Below are positions 48,344 to 56,048 of a DNA stretch of 64,000 bases, piece by piece. The stretch lies in NCBI GenBank assembly GCA_963704535.1, contig OY969916.1, forward strand, positions 682,001-746,000, given 5' to 3'. Below the pieces are notes generated by a model. The model worked only from the letters and a program-made list of their open reading frames with translations. It did not search any database and was not told where the DNA came from. Source of the stretch: G963704535 sp963704535 (GTDB taxonomy: Bacteria; Chloroflexota; Chloroflexia; Chloroflexales; Roseiflexaceae). The number at the start of each line of letters is the position of its first letter. The stretch's first letter is position 1. Made by a program: the position numbers and the translations under genes.

Positions 48344-48808
48344 CTATGGTTTGCGGTAGTAGAGCGCAAGCCGAAAATGGTTGCCCCCATCGGAGCTAGC
48401 GGTGAAGCCGGCCTCGTCCACCAACTGTGCAATCATCATCAGCCCCATGCCGCGCAGGGGCGCGAGGCCGTTCAGCTTCTTCTCGATAGTTGCCAGGGGG
48501 CCGCAATCTTCATAGCGCTTCAGACCGCGATCATGGACTTCAATAGTCAGCCGCCCTTCCTCGCAAACGCACATCACCTCGACCCGCAAACCAGGCGTCC
48601 GCCCATTGCCATGCTCGATCGCATTAATGCACGCCTCGCCAAGCGCCGTCTTCAGATCCTCGACCCGTTCCTGATCGAAGCCAAGGCGCCGAGCAAACGC
48701 AGCCACTGTATCACGCGCAATCTTCTCATACCCAAGCTCGCTGGGGAAGGATAACTCCAAGGAGGGAAACTGCGTCGCCTGCGACGTCGTGTTCATGTTC
48801 CGAATCAC
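48344..48808 (-). CDS. RsbW-like anti-sigma regulatory ATPase (first paralog)
   Basis: 154 residues if the GTG at 48808 is used; ATG 48796 is equally possible. HATPase_c_2 motifs: the N box ALGEACINAIEHGN with the metal-binding Asn, the G1-like VHDRGLK and the G2-like LRGMGLMMIAQLVDE. It is a serine kinase and anti-sigma-type switch. Its upstream neighbour, three bases away, is a paralog, so they are co-transcribed. Confidence 0.9.
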   Translation of the reverse strand: MIRNMNTTSQATQFPSLELSFPSELGYEKIARDTVAAFARRLGFDQERVEDLKTALGEACINAIEHGNGRTPGLRVEVMCVCEEGRLTIEVHDRGLKRYEDCGPLATIEKKLNGLAPLRGMGLMMIAQLVDEAGFTASSDGGNHFRLALYYRKP

Positions 48809-48811
48809 AAT

Positions 48812-49270
48812 CTATTTCTCAAGGTGAATGACCATGCGCACCTGGTTGCCGCCGCTGGGCCCAGTGGTAAACTCCACCTCGTCCATCAGCTCGCGGATCA
48901 GCCATATGCCCCATCCACCCTTATCTGGTTTTTCCAAGGCATCCTCAATTCGTGGCGTTTGCATCGTCTGCCCCTGGTCGAGCTGCTTCCTCCCCTGGTC
49001 GGCCACACTCACCACTAGCTCGTCGGGCCGAGCAGTCAGCATCACGAGGACCTTCATCCCCGAGTCCTGCTGGTTACCATGCTCGATCGCATTGGTCACT
49101 GCCTCCGAGACGGCAGTGCGGAGCGCTTCGACCCGATCAACCCCAAACCCCATCCGCCGCGCAAGCGACGACGCGGTATCCATCGCGACCTTTTCGTAGC
49201 CTAGCCGGCTCGGAAGCCGCAGCTCAATAACCCGCTCGGTTTGCTCTTCGTCGTTGTTCGGACTGGTCAT
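48812..49270 (-). CDS. RsbW-like anti-sigma regulatory ATPase (second paralog)
   Basis: About 152 residues from ATG 49270; the frame opens further to GTG 49318, and neither start has a clear ribosome-binding site. Motifs are AVSEAVTNAIEHGNQQDSG (N box), VADQGRK and GGWGIWLIRELMDEVEF. LPSRLGYEKVAMDTASSLAR aligns with FPSELGYEKIARDTVAAFAR of the next gene, showing an old tandem duplication. Two kinases with one antagonist suggests branching control. Confidence 0.9.
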   Translation of the reverse strand: MTSPNNDEEQTERVIELRLPSRLGYEKVAMDTASSLARRMGFGVDRVEALRTAVSEAVTNAIEHGNQQDSGMKVLVMLTARPDELVVSVADQGRKQLDQGQTMQTPRIEDALEKPDKGGWGIWLIRELMDEVEFTTGPSGGNQVRMVIHLEK

Positions 49271-49379
49271 GCGGCCGCTACCAATCTGTGCTCCAGTCGA
49301 GATGCCCGTCGACGCCACAAACTGGGTTTTATCTTAACACACCAGGCGACGACGGCGCAATAGGTATTCAGATTGAGAT

Positions 49380-49586
49380 TCTTTTACAATTTACGATTTA
49401 CGATGTACGACTTACAATTCACGTGATGCGCGAAACATGAAACGTGATGCGTGAAACGTGAAGCGTGAAGCGTGAAGCGTGAAGCATGTCAGTTGTCAGT
49501 TGTCAGTTGTCGGTGAAACTTGATGCGTGATGTGTGAGGGGTAAGGTCGTCACCCCGTCATCTCGTCATCTTGTCACCTTGCCATC
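49380..49586. repeat. Intergenic block of short tandem repeats
   Basis: Successive runs: ATTTACG-like (49388-49415), GTGAAAC/GTGAAGC (49430-49485), CAGTTGT (49488-49510) and TTGTCACC/TCGTCATC (49545-49580). They lie just after the carboxylase stop codon. The same units occur inside coding regions in this window. Confidence 0.85.
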
Positions 49587-51137
49587 TCATAGCGGGATAT
49601 TGCCGTGCTTGCGGGCCGGTAGGCTCTGGCGCTTGCTCCGGGCCAGCCGCAGCGCCCGAATCAGCATGGGGCGGGTCTCGCGCGGCTCGATCACCTCGTC
49701 GACATAGCCACGTTCGGCGGCGACGTAGGGGTTAGCAAAGCGATTCTGATAGTCTTCGGCCAGCTCGGCCAGGCGCGCGGTCGGGTCGGCGGCCTCGGCC
49801 AGCTCGCGGCGAAAGATGATCTTGACCGCCGCGTCCACGCCCATCACGGCAATCTCGGCCGTCGGCCAGGCGAAGTTGAAGTCGGCCCGGATGTGCTTGC
49901 TGGCCATCACGTCGTAGGCGCCGCCATAGGCCTTGCGGGTGATCACGGTCAGCTTGGGCACGGTCGCCTCGCAGTAGGCGTACAGCAGCTTGGCGCCATG
50001 GCGGATGATCCCGCCGTACTCCTGCTGGGTCCCCGGCAGAAAGCCCGGCACGTCCACGAAGGTCAGCAGCGGGATGTTGAACGCATCGCAGAAGCGAACG
50101 AAGCGCGCCGCCTTGACCGACGAGTTGATATCCAGGGTGCCGGCCAGGTGCGCCGGGTTATTGCCGACTACGCCGACCGGGTGGCCGTCGAGCCGCGCGA
50201 AGCCGATGACGATATTGCGTGCCCACAGCGGCTGGACCTCGAAGAAGATCCCGTCGTCCACCACGTCGTCGATCACCTCGATAATATCGTAGGGCTTCTT
50301 GGAGCTGTCGGGGATGATCGACTGGAGCGACTCCTCCATGCGCTGCGGGTCATCGGATGGCGCGACGTAGGGCGGGTCCTCCAGGTTGTTCAATGGAAGG
50401 TACGAGAGCAGCGTACGAAGCTGATCGAAGACCTCCTCCTCGCCGTCGGCGGCGAAGTGGGCCACGCCGCTGCGGCTATTGTGGGTCAGCGCGCCGCCCA
50501 GCTCCTCGAAGCCGACGTCCTCGTTGGTCACGGTTTTGATCACGTCCGGGCCGGTGATGAACATCTGCGAGGTGCCCTTGACCATCAGGATGAAGTCGGT
50601 CATGGCCGGCGAGTAGACCGCGCCGCCCGCGCACGGCCCGACGATCACCGAGAGCTGCGGGATGACGCCGGAAGCCATGACGTTGCGGTAGAAGATCTCG
50701 GCGTAGCCGCCCAGGCTGACCACGCCCTCCTGGATGCGGGCGCCGCCGCTGTCGTTGAGCCCGATGCAGGGTACGCCCATCCGCAGCGCCAGGTCCATCA
50801 CCTTGCAGATCTTCTCGGCGAACACCTCGCCCAGCGACCCGCCGAACACGGTGAAGTCCTGGGCGAATAGGCAGACCGGGCGGCCGTCGATCGTGCCGTG
50901 GCCGGTGATCACGCCGTCGCCCAGCGGCCTGCGCCGCTCCATGCCGAAGGCCGCCGTCCGGTGGACAGCGAAGGCGTCCAACTCGACGAATGAGCCGGGG
51001 TCGAGCAGCGCCTCGACGCGCTCGCGGGCGGTCAGCTTGCCGCGGGCGTGCTGCTTCTCGGCGGCCTGCGGGTCGGCCGTGCGGGCCTGCTCGCGGCGCC
51101 GGCGCAGGTCCTCGATACGCTCCTGGGTGGTTTTCAC
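49587..51137 (-). CDS. pccB: Acyl-CoA carboxylase beta subunit (propionyl-CoA type)
   Basis: GTG 51137 with ACGAGG upstream gives 516 residues, the usual size; the open frame up to 51602 has unrelated text. The carboxyltransferase fold shows ARGKLTARERVEALLDPGSF, LNDSGGARIQEGVVSLGGYA in the first crotonase half, and VDVPGFLPGTQQEYGGIIRH and GGAYDVMASKH in the second. It transfers CO2 from biotin to propionyl- or acetyl-CoA. The alpha (biotin carboxylase) partner is not in the window. Methylmalonyl- or malonyl-CoA supply could feed the PKS module, which is speculation. Confidence 0.93.
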   Translation of the reverse strand: MKTTQERIEDLRRRREQARTADPQAAEKQHARGKLTARERVEALLDPGSFVELDAFAVHRTAAFGMERRRPLGDGVITGHGTIDGRPVCLFAQDFTVFGGSLGEVFAEKICKVMDLALRMGVPCIGLNDSGGARIQEGVVSLGGYAEIFYRNVMASGVIPQLSVIVGPCAGGAVYSPAMTDFILMVKGTSQMFITGPDVIKTVTNEDVGFEELGGALTHNSRSGVAHFAADGEEEVFDQLRTLLSYLPLNNLEDPPYVAPSDDPQRMEESLQSIIPDSSKKPYDIIEVIDDVVDDGIFFEVQPLWARNIVIGFARLDGHPVGVVGNNPAHLAGTLDINSSVKAARFVRFCDAFNIPLLTFVDVPGFLPGTQQEYGGIIRHGAKLLYAYCEATVPKLTVITRKAYGGAYDVMASKHIRADFNFAWPTAEIAVMGVDAAVKIIFRRELAEAADPTARLAELAEDYQNRFANPYVAAERGYVDEVIEPRETRPMLIRALRLARSKRQSLPARKHGNIPL

Positions 51138-51836
51138 AAGAACCTCGTGTGTAGCTGGCTGGTCGGGTGTGGGGGTATGATACCATGAAGTGGCGGTGGT
51201 GCGGCAGGATGATAGGCGATGGTAGAGGAGGGAGTAGGGCGGGGCGGTCCCGATGGCTGAGTGGAGCAGATGGGGCGAGTCGGAATTCATCTCTGACGGC
51301 TCCAGGGGAGATGGACTAACTGAATACCAAAACCAATACTGAGTTACGTTTATTCTATGGATGCGGACAATTGGGTCTGTCGCGGCCAAGCAAAGGCCTC
51401 TCCCACGCACTTCTATCGCTGTGCAACTGCCTATCTGGTGCTGCACAACGTGCGTTGGTTGTTCCTGCGGTTGCCGGGACGAGGACCGCGACAGGTTGCG
51501 CGCTAGCGCTTTCGACTGGATCGGATGACATACTTTCTGATACATGCGATTGAGCGTTTCTATGGCGTCGTCACTACCCTCAAGTCGGCACCAATTTAAC
51601 ATCTGTACTCTATACTATGGGTTGTATCACAGATAGATCACTATATATAGGGGCTATCGGTTCAGATGCTCCGATATGTAGCATCTCGAACATTCGTAAG
51701 CGGATACGGATGCCGTCAATCTCTGTCACCAACGCACAAGCCGTAGCGAGAAGCGCTTTGAGATGGCACGTACACGTTCGATGAACCCATAGATAGAGTA
51801 TCTGTGATCTACTGAGACTACTGAGGAGCATACCGA
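51138..51836. other. Gene-poor stretch, possible transposase scrap
   Basis: Some 700 bases with no supported gene. A frame at about 51367-51507 reads THFYRCATAYLVLHNVRWLF and ends GRGPRQVAR, which looks like the tail of a transposase, and 51545-51597 reads AIERFYGVVTTLKSA. Both are short and could be decayed insertion-sequence ends. I see no promoter motif worth naming. Confidence 0.4.
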
Positions 51837-52469
51837 ATGCCTGCGTCCAACGAAATTGTTGAGCAGCAGCAGCAGCTCTTGGCAATCCATCGCCGAACAT
51901 TAGCACATTTGTGCAAGCAAGCAGCTCAGTACGGTGGTGAAGTCTTTGCACCAACTCATGTCGCCAATGGCATCTATGAAGCTCGTGAAAATATTCGGTG
52001 TACTAAGAAGACTCTTCGAGACTGGGGGGTATATGTAGAGGAGCATCCGAACGACAAAGAAAATTCATATTTTTCATCATCGATAGATGTAGGTGTAAAT
52101 CCTTCGGCTGGACTAGGAAAAGTGAACTTTCCCCCACTCGGGGCGAATAACGTTGCTGGGTCTTTATTTCTACTAGTGATGGAGAGCCAGTCTGATAGGA
52201 ACCGTCCAAAACAAAAGCCAGTAAATGAGCAAGTTGAACGACGTAGGCGATTGATGGAGAATGCACCGGAAACCACTAGAAAACCACCATTAACAATAAA
52301 ACCACTCGGGGAGCATAGATCAGGACAATATGTACAGTATGGTCCAATTACTGTGCGAACAAGAAGGGAAAAGACGCCTACGCTTTGCCCGAAGTGTGAA
52401 TCAGTAAATACTGGAAGAAAGAAATTCTGTAATAAATGTGGTAGTCCTTTATATCTGGATGAAACGTAG
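51837..52469 (+). CDS. Adaptor-type N-terminal domain plus zinc ribbon
   Basis: 210 residues; GAGGAG precedes ATG 51837. Residues 1-75 (EQQQQLLAIHRRTLAHLCKQ, VANGIYEARENIRCTKKTLR, WGVYVEEHP) match the N-terminus of the 435-residue protein at 59536-60843, so both carry the same helical adaptor domain. A variable middle follows. The C-terminus is a zinc ribbon with four cysteines (LCPKCESVNTG, then FCNKCGSPLYL). AT-rich relative to the genome. Helical adaptor domains of this kind occur at the ends of STAND-NTPase and effector proteins. The exact role is unknown. Confidence 0.75.
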   Translation: MPASNEIVEQQQQLLAIHRRTLAHLCKQAAQYGGEVFAPTHVANGIYEARENIRCTKKTLRDWGVYVEEHPNDKENSYFSSSIDVGVNPSAGLGKVNFPPLGANNVAGSLFLLVMESQSDRNRPKQKPVNEQVERRRRLMENAPETTRKPPLTIKPLGEHRSGQYVQYGPITVRTRREKTPTLCPKCESVNTGRKKFCNKCGSPLYLDET

Positions 52470-52596
52470 TTCAGACGTACATGAAGTCATCTCACCGATG
52501 TATTTTAGCCGATCATCATGCATAATGTGTCCGAATTGCGGCCTAATAACGCATTGTAGCCGACCACTGTATCGAAGAGAGTGTTGAAAGAGTCGC

Positions 52597-52774
52597 ATGT
52601 TGAATATTCCTGTGCCGGATACGCTGTACGAGACGCTCACGAACATGGCACGTCAGACCGGCCAACCGCGTATTCTATGACGTTGCCGCTGACGAAGCGA
52701 TGGTCAAAATCAAGGCGATTGGCTATAAAGAACACAACAGGCTTTACTTTCGAGGGAAGGAGTATACCCTATGA
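52597..52774 (+). pseudogene. Degraded toxin-antitoxin pair
   Basis: ATG 52597 opens MLNIPVPDTLYETLTNMARQ and stops after 27 residues, like the first third of a small DNA-binding antitoxin. A second frame, 52668-52774, reads VFYDVAADEAMVKIKAIGYK and EHNRLYFRGKEYTL, like the C-terminus of a RelE/ParE-type toxin. Its stop overlaps the next start (ATGA). Deletion between the two halves would explain the structure. Confidence 0.5.
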
Positions 52775-53055
52775 AGACCATCGACCTGACCACGCACCAC
52801 GCAAGTATTGAAGATATTCTCCAACTTGCCGAGCAGCAGCACCTCTTCGTCCGCACTCCTGATGGTAAAGTCTTCGTCGTTGCTGAAGTCGAGGTCGACG
52901 ATGCCGAGGACGATTTTGCCCATGAGGTCGCCCTCACCCGCCAGAACAGGGCGTTGCGGGAATTTCTGGCGGAGCGCTCGAAAGAACCGGGCAAGTATAC
53001 GCTCGATCAGGTCAGGCAAAAACTTGGGTTGAACAGTTCATCAGATGAACCATGA
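52771..53055 (+). CDS. Putative antitoxin
   Basis: 94 residues; AAGGAG precedes ATG 52771. MKTIDLTTHHASIEDILQLA, VRTPDGKVFVVAEVEVDDAE and SKEPGKYTLDQVRQKLGL match small antitoxins found beside RelE-like toxins in cyanobacteria and Chloroflexi. It overlaps the toxin fragment by four bases, as in an intact pair, so it is a solitary antitoxin left after toxin loss. Confidence 0.65.
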   Translation: MKTIDLTTHHASIEDILQLAEQQHLFVRTPDGKVFVVAEVEVDDAEDDFAHEVALTRQNRALREFLAERSKEPGKYTLDQVRQKLGLNSSSDEP

Positions 53056-53104
53056 ACGCCCTTCACTCACCCTCCCCCTCACCGCCCGCAGGAGAACTCC
53101 TCGT

Positions 53105-53866
53105 ATGCCCCATCCACCAGTAACCCATCACGACATTGTCCTCAGCCTGCAACACCTCGGGGTCGTGCGCGGCGCGGTCATCGAAGTTCATAGCTCGCTC
53201 AGCGCGTTCGGCTGGGTCGAGGGCGGCGCGGCGACGGTCATCGACACCTTGGTAGATGTGGTCGGTCCCGAGGGCACCCTGATCATGTCGGCGTACCCCG
53301 TCAGCCCGGCCGTCCCCCTGAGCGACGAGGAGCGCGACCGTCGTATCACCTGGAAGGTGCGCAAACTGCCCCTCGACTCGCCCGAGCGCACGGGGATGGG
53401 CGTTGTCGCCGATACCTTTCGGCAGCGCGCGGATGTCGTATGTGGCAGTGGGTTCTTTCGGACATGCGCGTGGGGGCGTGATGCTGAGTGGCATTGCAAT
53501 GGCTATCATGGCCTGCTCGCCGTCGATGGCTGGTGCCTGCTATTGGGCGTGGGGATCGATCGCTGCTCCAGTATGCACGTGGCAGAGGATGTCCCCCTTC
53601 CGGCCGACATTCTGGCCTACTGGGACATCCCCGAGCAGATTCAGCGGGCGTACGACGCGCATCAATGGAACATTGGCTATGGTGGGACGCCTGCGGATGC
53701 GTGGCAAAAGGTCTGGGATGCGGCTGACGGCCAGGGCTTGATTCGGCACAGCCAGATCGGGCAAGCCCGGTGTCATTACTTCAAAGCTCGCTCCGTCGTC
53801 GCGATCTACAGGCACTGGCGTCAGGCCGATCCGTATGGCTTGTATGGTGTGCCTCATTCGGGTTGA
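53105..53866 (+). CDS. AAC(3)-family N-acetyltransferase
   Basis: 253 residues from ATG 53105. GAVIEVHSSLSAFGWVEGGA, EGTLIMSAYPVS, the RTGMGVVADTFRQR helix and SMHVAEDVPLP are typical of the aminoglycoside 3-N-acetyltransferase superfamily. Many chromosomal members act on other amines, so resistance should not be assumed. Bases 53089-53092 (GGAG) are a slightly distant ribosome-binding site. It precedes the second structured element. Confidence 0.85.
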   Translation: MPHPPVTHHDIVLSLQHLGVVRGAVIEVHSSLSAFGWVEGGAATVIDTLVDVVGPEGTLIMSAYPVSPAVPLSDEERDRRITWKVRKLPLDSPERTGMGVVADTFRQRADVVCGSGFFRTCAWGRDAEWHCNGYHGLLAVDGWCLLLGVGIDRCSSMHVAEDVPLPADILAYWDIPEQIQRAYDAHQWNIGYGGTPADAWQKVWDAADGQGLIRHSQIGQARCHYFKARSVVAIYRHWRQADPYGLYGVPHSG

Positions 53867-53884
53867 CATACCCTACTCGGCACT

Positions 53885-53999
53885 GAGGCGGGCAGACTGC
53901 GGCAGGACAATTGCATGCTCACAATAGTCCCGCGTCGGCGCTAACCCGCCGGTGCCACGCCCCGTGCTGCTACGAACAGCGGCGGGGCACCAACACACG
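53885..53999. ncRNA. Structured conserved element, copy B
   Basis: The helices correspond to copy A: GGCGGG (53887-53892) with CCCGCC (53945-53950); GGAC-x-ATTG (53905-53913) with CAAT-x-GTCC (53922-53930); GGCGC (53937-53941) with GTGCC (53952-53956); GCCCCG (53959-53964) with CGGGGC (53993-53998). Loop and stem bases vary while pairing is kept. The block GCGTCGGCGCTAACCCGCC is identical in both copies. The minus-strand U-tract terminator of copy A is absent here. Confidence 0.55.
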
Positions 54000-54002
54000 T
54001 TT

Positions 54003-54019
54003 ATTCGCTATTGGCGAAT
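54003..54019. promoter_or_regulatory. Palindromic XRE operator, copy B
   Basis: ATTCGC-N5-GCGAAT about 48 bases before ATG 54067, with TACTATA (54024-54030) as a likely -10. Its position and TTCG-N7-CGAA core match copy A at 13805-13821. Confidence 0.6.
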
Positions 54020-54066
54020 AGATTACTATACCTGACCATGGTTGTCAATCAGCGGGAAACGCCTGC

Positions 54067-54315
54067 ATGCAACGGTTTGGCGAAAAACTCCGGCTCTTAC
54101 GGACACGGCAGGGCATGACCTATCAGCAGCTAGCGGATGCGCTCGGCTATGCCGCCCCCAGTTATGTGTATGAGATTGAGGCAGGGAAGAAAATCCCGAC
54201 CGTAGCGTTTGTCGTCAAGGTGGCGCGCCTCTTTCACGTAACAACCGATGCGTTGGTGTTCGACGAGAAAGATCTTGATCTGGCAACCGGATCAGGGCCA
54301 GGGACCAATGAGTAG
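54067..54315 (+). CDS. Small XRE-family repressor (second copy)
   Basis: 82 residues. MQRFGEKLRLLRTRQGMTYQ, LADALGYAAPSYVYEIEAGK and KVARLFHVTTDALVFDEKDL align along their length with the protein at 13864-14094. It heads a presumed operon with the antitoxin and PIN toxin genes, 38 bases upstream of the first. It may repress the whole unit through the dyad at 54003-54019. Confidence 0.88.
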   Translation: MQRFGEKLRLLRTRQGMTYQQLADALGYAAPSYVYEIEAGKKIPTVAFVVKVARLFHVTTDALVFDEKDLDLATGSGPGTNE

Positions 54316-54353
54316 GCGTCAACTCGTATTCAAAGACACGACGGAGGGTAGCG

Positions 54354-54593
54354 ATGAAAGCATATCGGACGTATTTGACAGTCACCGACGCCAAGCAGGT
54401 GATCCTCTCCGATGTACCATTCCAGCCTGGGCAAGTCGTCGAAGTGCTTGTCCTCGCACAAGATGTCGATCGGGCGCTGGCGCTCCGCCAACTCGATAAG
54501 CTGCTTCAGAGTACTCAAGCATTGCCCCATGTACAGCAACTTACGGACGACGAGATTGCCGCTGAGGTAGCCGCCTATCGGAATGGTCAATGA
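54354..54593 (+). CDS. Antitoxin of PIN-toxin pair
   Basis: 79 residues; ACGGAGGGT precedes ATG 54354. An N-terminal beta part (KAYRTYLTVTDAKQVILSDV, PGQVVEVLVLAQD) is followed by an acidic helical tail (LTDDEIAAEVAAYRNGQ). The stop overlaps the toxin start (ATGA), a hallmark of toxin-antitoxin operons. Confidence 0.75.
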   Translation: MKAYRTYLTVTDAKQVILSDVPFQPGQVVEVLVLAQDVDRALALRQLDKLLQSTQALPHVQQLTDDEIAAEVAAYRNGQ

Positions 54594-55006
54594 AGGTTGT
54601 TATCGACACAAATGTTGTGGTATCAGCGGTCCTCAAAGATCGCGATCCAGAGGCGATTATTCGCTTTATTATCGGCCATCCGCAGTACGAGTGGATTGCG
54701 TCACGTGACATCCTCACAGAATATGCCGATGTGATGCGGCGTCCAAAATTTCAGCTGCCAGATACACTTCTGCAAGAATGGGCAGACCTATTTGGAACCG
54801 TTGTCACACTCATTGACGTAGCTGTGGTGGTTGACTTCCCACGCGACCAGAAAGATGCCAAGTTCCTGGCTTGTGCGCTCGTCGCAGAGGCCGATTATCT
54901 GATTACGGGTGATCACGACTTTACCGAAGCATACAAACTGCTCAGTACAGTTGTATGTTCTGTATCAGAGTTTAAGCGTCTCGTTGTTGATACTGAACAG
55001 CAATAG
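54590..55006 (+). CDS. PIN-domain toxin (putative ribonuclease)
   Basis: 138 residues of the TIGR00305-like PIN family. Acidic residues expected for metal binding are present: MKVVIDTNVVVSAVL (Asp6), ILTEYADVM (Glu), DQKDAKFLACALVAEADYL (Asp) and ITGDHDF (Asp). Such proteins cleave RNA when not bound by the antitoxin encoded just upstream. Confidence 0.88.
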   Translation: MKVVIDTNVVVSAVLKDRDPEAIIRFIIGHPQYEWIASRDILTEYADVMRRPKFQLPDTLLQEWADLFGTVVTLIDVAVVVDFPRDQKDAKFLACALVAEADYLITGDHDFTEAYKLLSTVVCSVSEFKRLVVDTEQQ

Positions 55007-55108
55007 CCGAACAGCCCATAAGAGCGATTATGTTTATAGAAAGGGGGTGGTCCATCATGCCGATCTTCCCATCAAACAGTTATGTCATGTTAAATCAACA
55101 GGAGAATC

Positions 55109-56044
55109 ATGATGCACATCCGCCCCATCCATCCGCACGAGCAGGCCGCGTTCGCCGCCGCCGGCGATCACCCTGAGCACGCCGGCTCGGTACGCGAGTA
55201 CCTCGACCAGATGCTGGCCAAAGGCGCCATGCGGGTCGAGTGGTGCTTCGTGGCCGAGGAGGTCGGCCGCTTGCTTGGCCGCGTTGCCTGCTGGACCCTG
55301 CCCGCTATCGGCATGCCGCTGGCGCTGGTGCTGCTGGACGCGCCGTGGCAGGGCGACTATCTGGGCGTCGGCACCGACCTGCTGGAGCATAGCGTGGGCG
55401 TCGTACGCGCGCTCGGCGGCAGCAAGATCGAGCACGTCCTCGATGCCCCGCCGCAGTGGCCGCAGTGGCAGTATTTCCCCGACCAGCGCCACCACATGCT
55501 CGCCCAGTTCGGCTTCGCGATCGAGCGGGAAACTCGCCGCTTCGAGTGGCCCGCCGACGGCGCCGCGCTCGCGACCTCCCAGCGCCTGACGTTCCGCTCG
55601 CTGCCCGAGGTCGGCGAGGATGCGTTTGTCCAGGCGATCGAGCGCGTCTCGGCATCGTCCTTTGACCAGCGCACCCAGAGCGACCGGGCGCAACTGGGGC
55701 CGCAACATGAGGCGCACAACACCTTCGCCGACCTTCAAGGGATGGAGTACGACCCGGCGTGGTGGCAGTTGGCCTTTGCCTCCGATGGGGAACTGGCCGG
55801 CCTAGTGATGCCCACACGGGCGCCAGCCGCCGCGACGATCGGCTACATCGGTGTGGTCCCCGAGCAGCGCGGGCGCGGCTACATCGACGACCTGCTGGCC
55901 CAGGGGACCGCAACTCTGCGCGCAGCCGGGGCGACGACGATCCGCGCCGACACGGATGTGGCGAATTTCCCAATGGCGAACGCCTTCCTGCGGGCCGGGT
56001 ACCAGGAGTTCGCCACGCGGCGCGAATATGCTCTGAATATGTAG
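55109..56044 (+). CDS. GNAT acetyltransferase, probable double domain
   Basis: 311 residues; AGGAG precedes ATG 55109. The C-terminal half holds the acetyl-CoA motif IGYIGVVPEQRGRGYIDDLL and ANAFLRAGYQEF. The N-terminal half looks like a second, decayed GNAT fold (MHIRPIHPHEQAAFAAAGDH; GVGTDLLEHSVGVVRALGGS). Substrate unknown. It converges on the STAND-WD40 gene. Confidence 0.85.
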   Translation: MMHIRPIHPHEQAAFAAAGDHPEHAGSVREYLDQMLAKGAMRVEWCFVAEEVGRLLGRVACWTLPAIGMPLALVLLDAPWQGDYLGVGTDLLEHSVGVVRALGGSKIEHVLDAPPQWPQWQYFPDQRHHMLAQFGFAIERETRRFEWPADGAALATSQRLTFRSLPEVGEDAFVQAIERVSASSFDQRTQSDRAQLGPQHEAHNTFADLQGMEYDPAWWQLAFASDGELAGLVMPTRAPAAATIGYIGVVPEQRGRGYIDDLLAQGTATLRAAGATTIRADTDVANFPMANAFLRAGYQEFATRREYALNM

Positions 56045-56048
56045 TTGC

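Noticed and set aside
51138..51602. N-terminal extension of the carboxylase beta subunit frame
   Set aside because: The text upstream of GTG 51137 is unrelated to the family, and a ribosome-binding site lies right before 51137.
51610..51954. Minus-strand 114-codon frame
   Set aside because: It overlaps the better-supported zinc-ribbon gene and has no family features.
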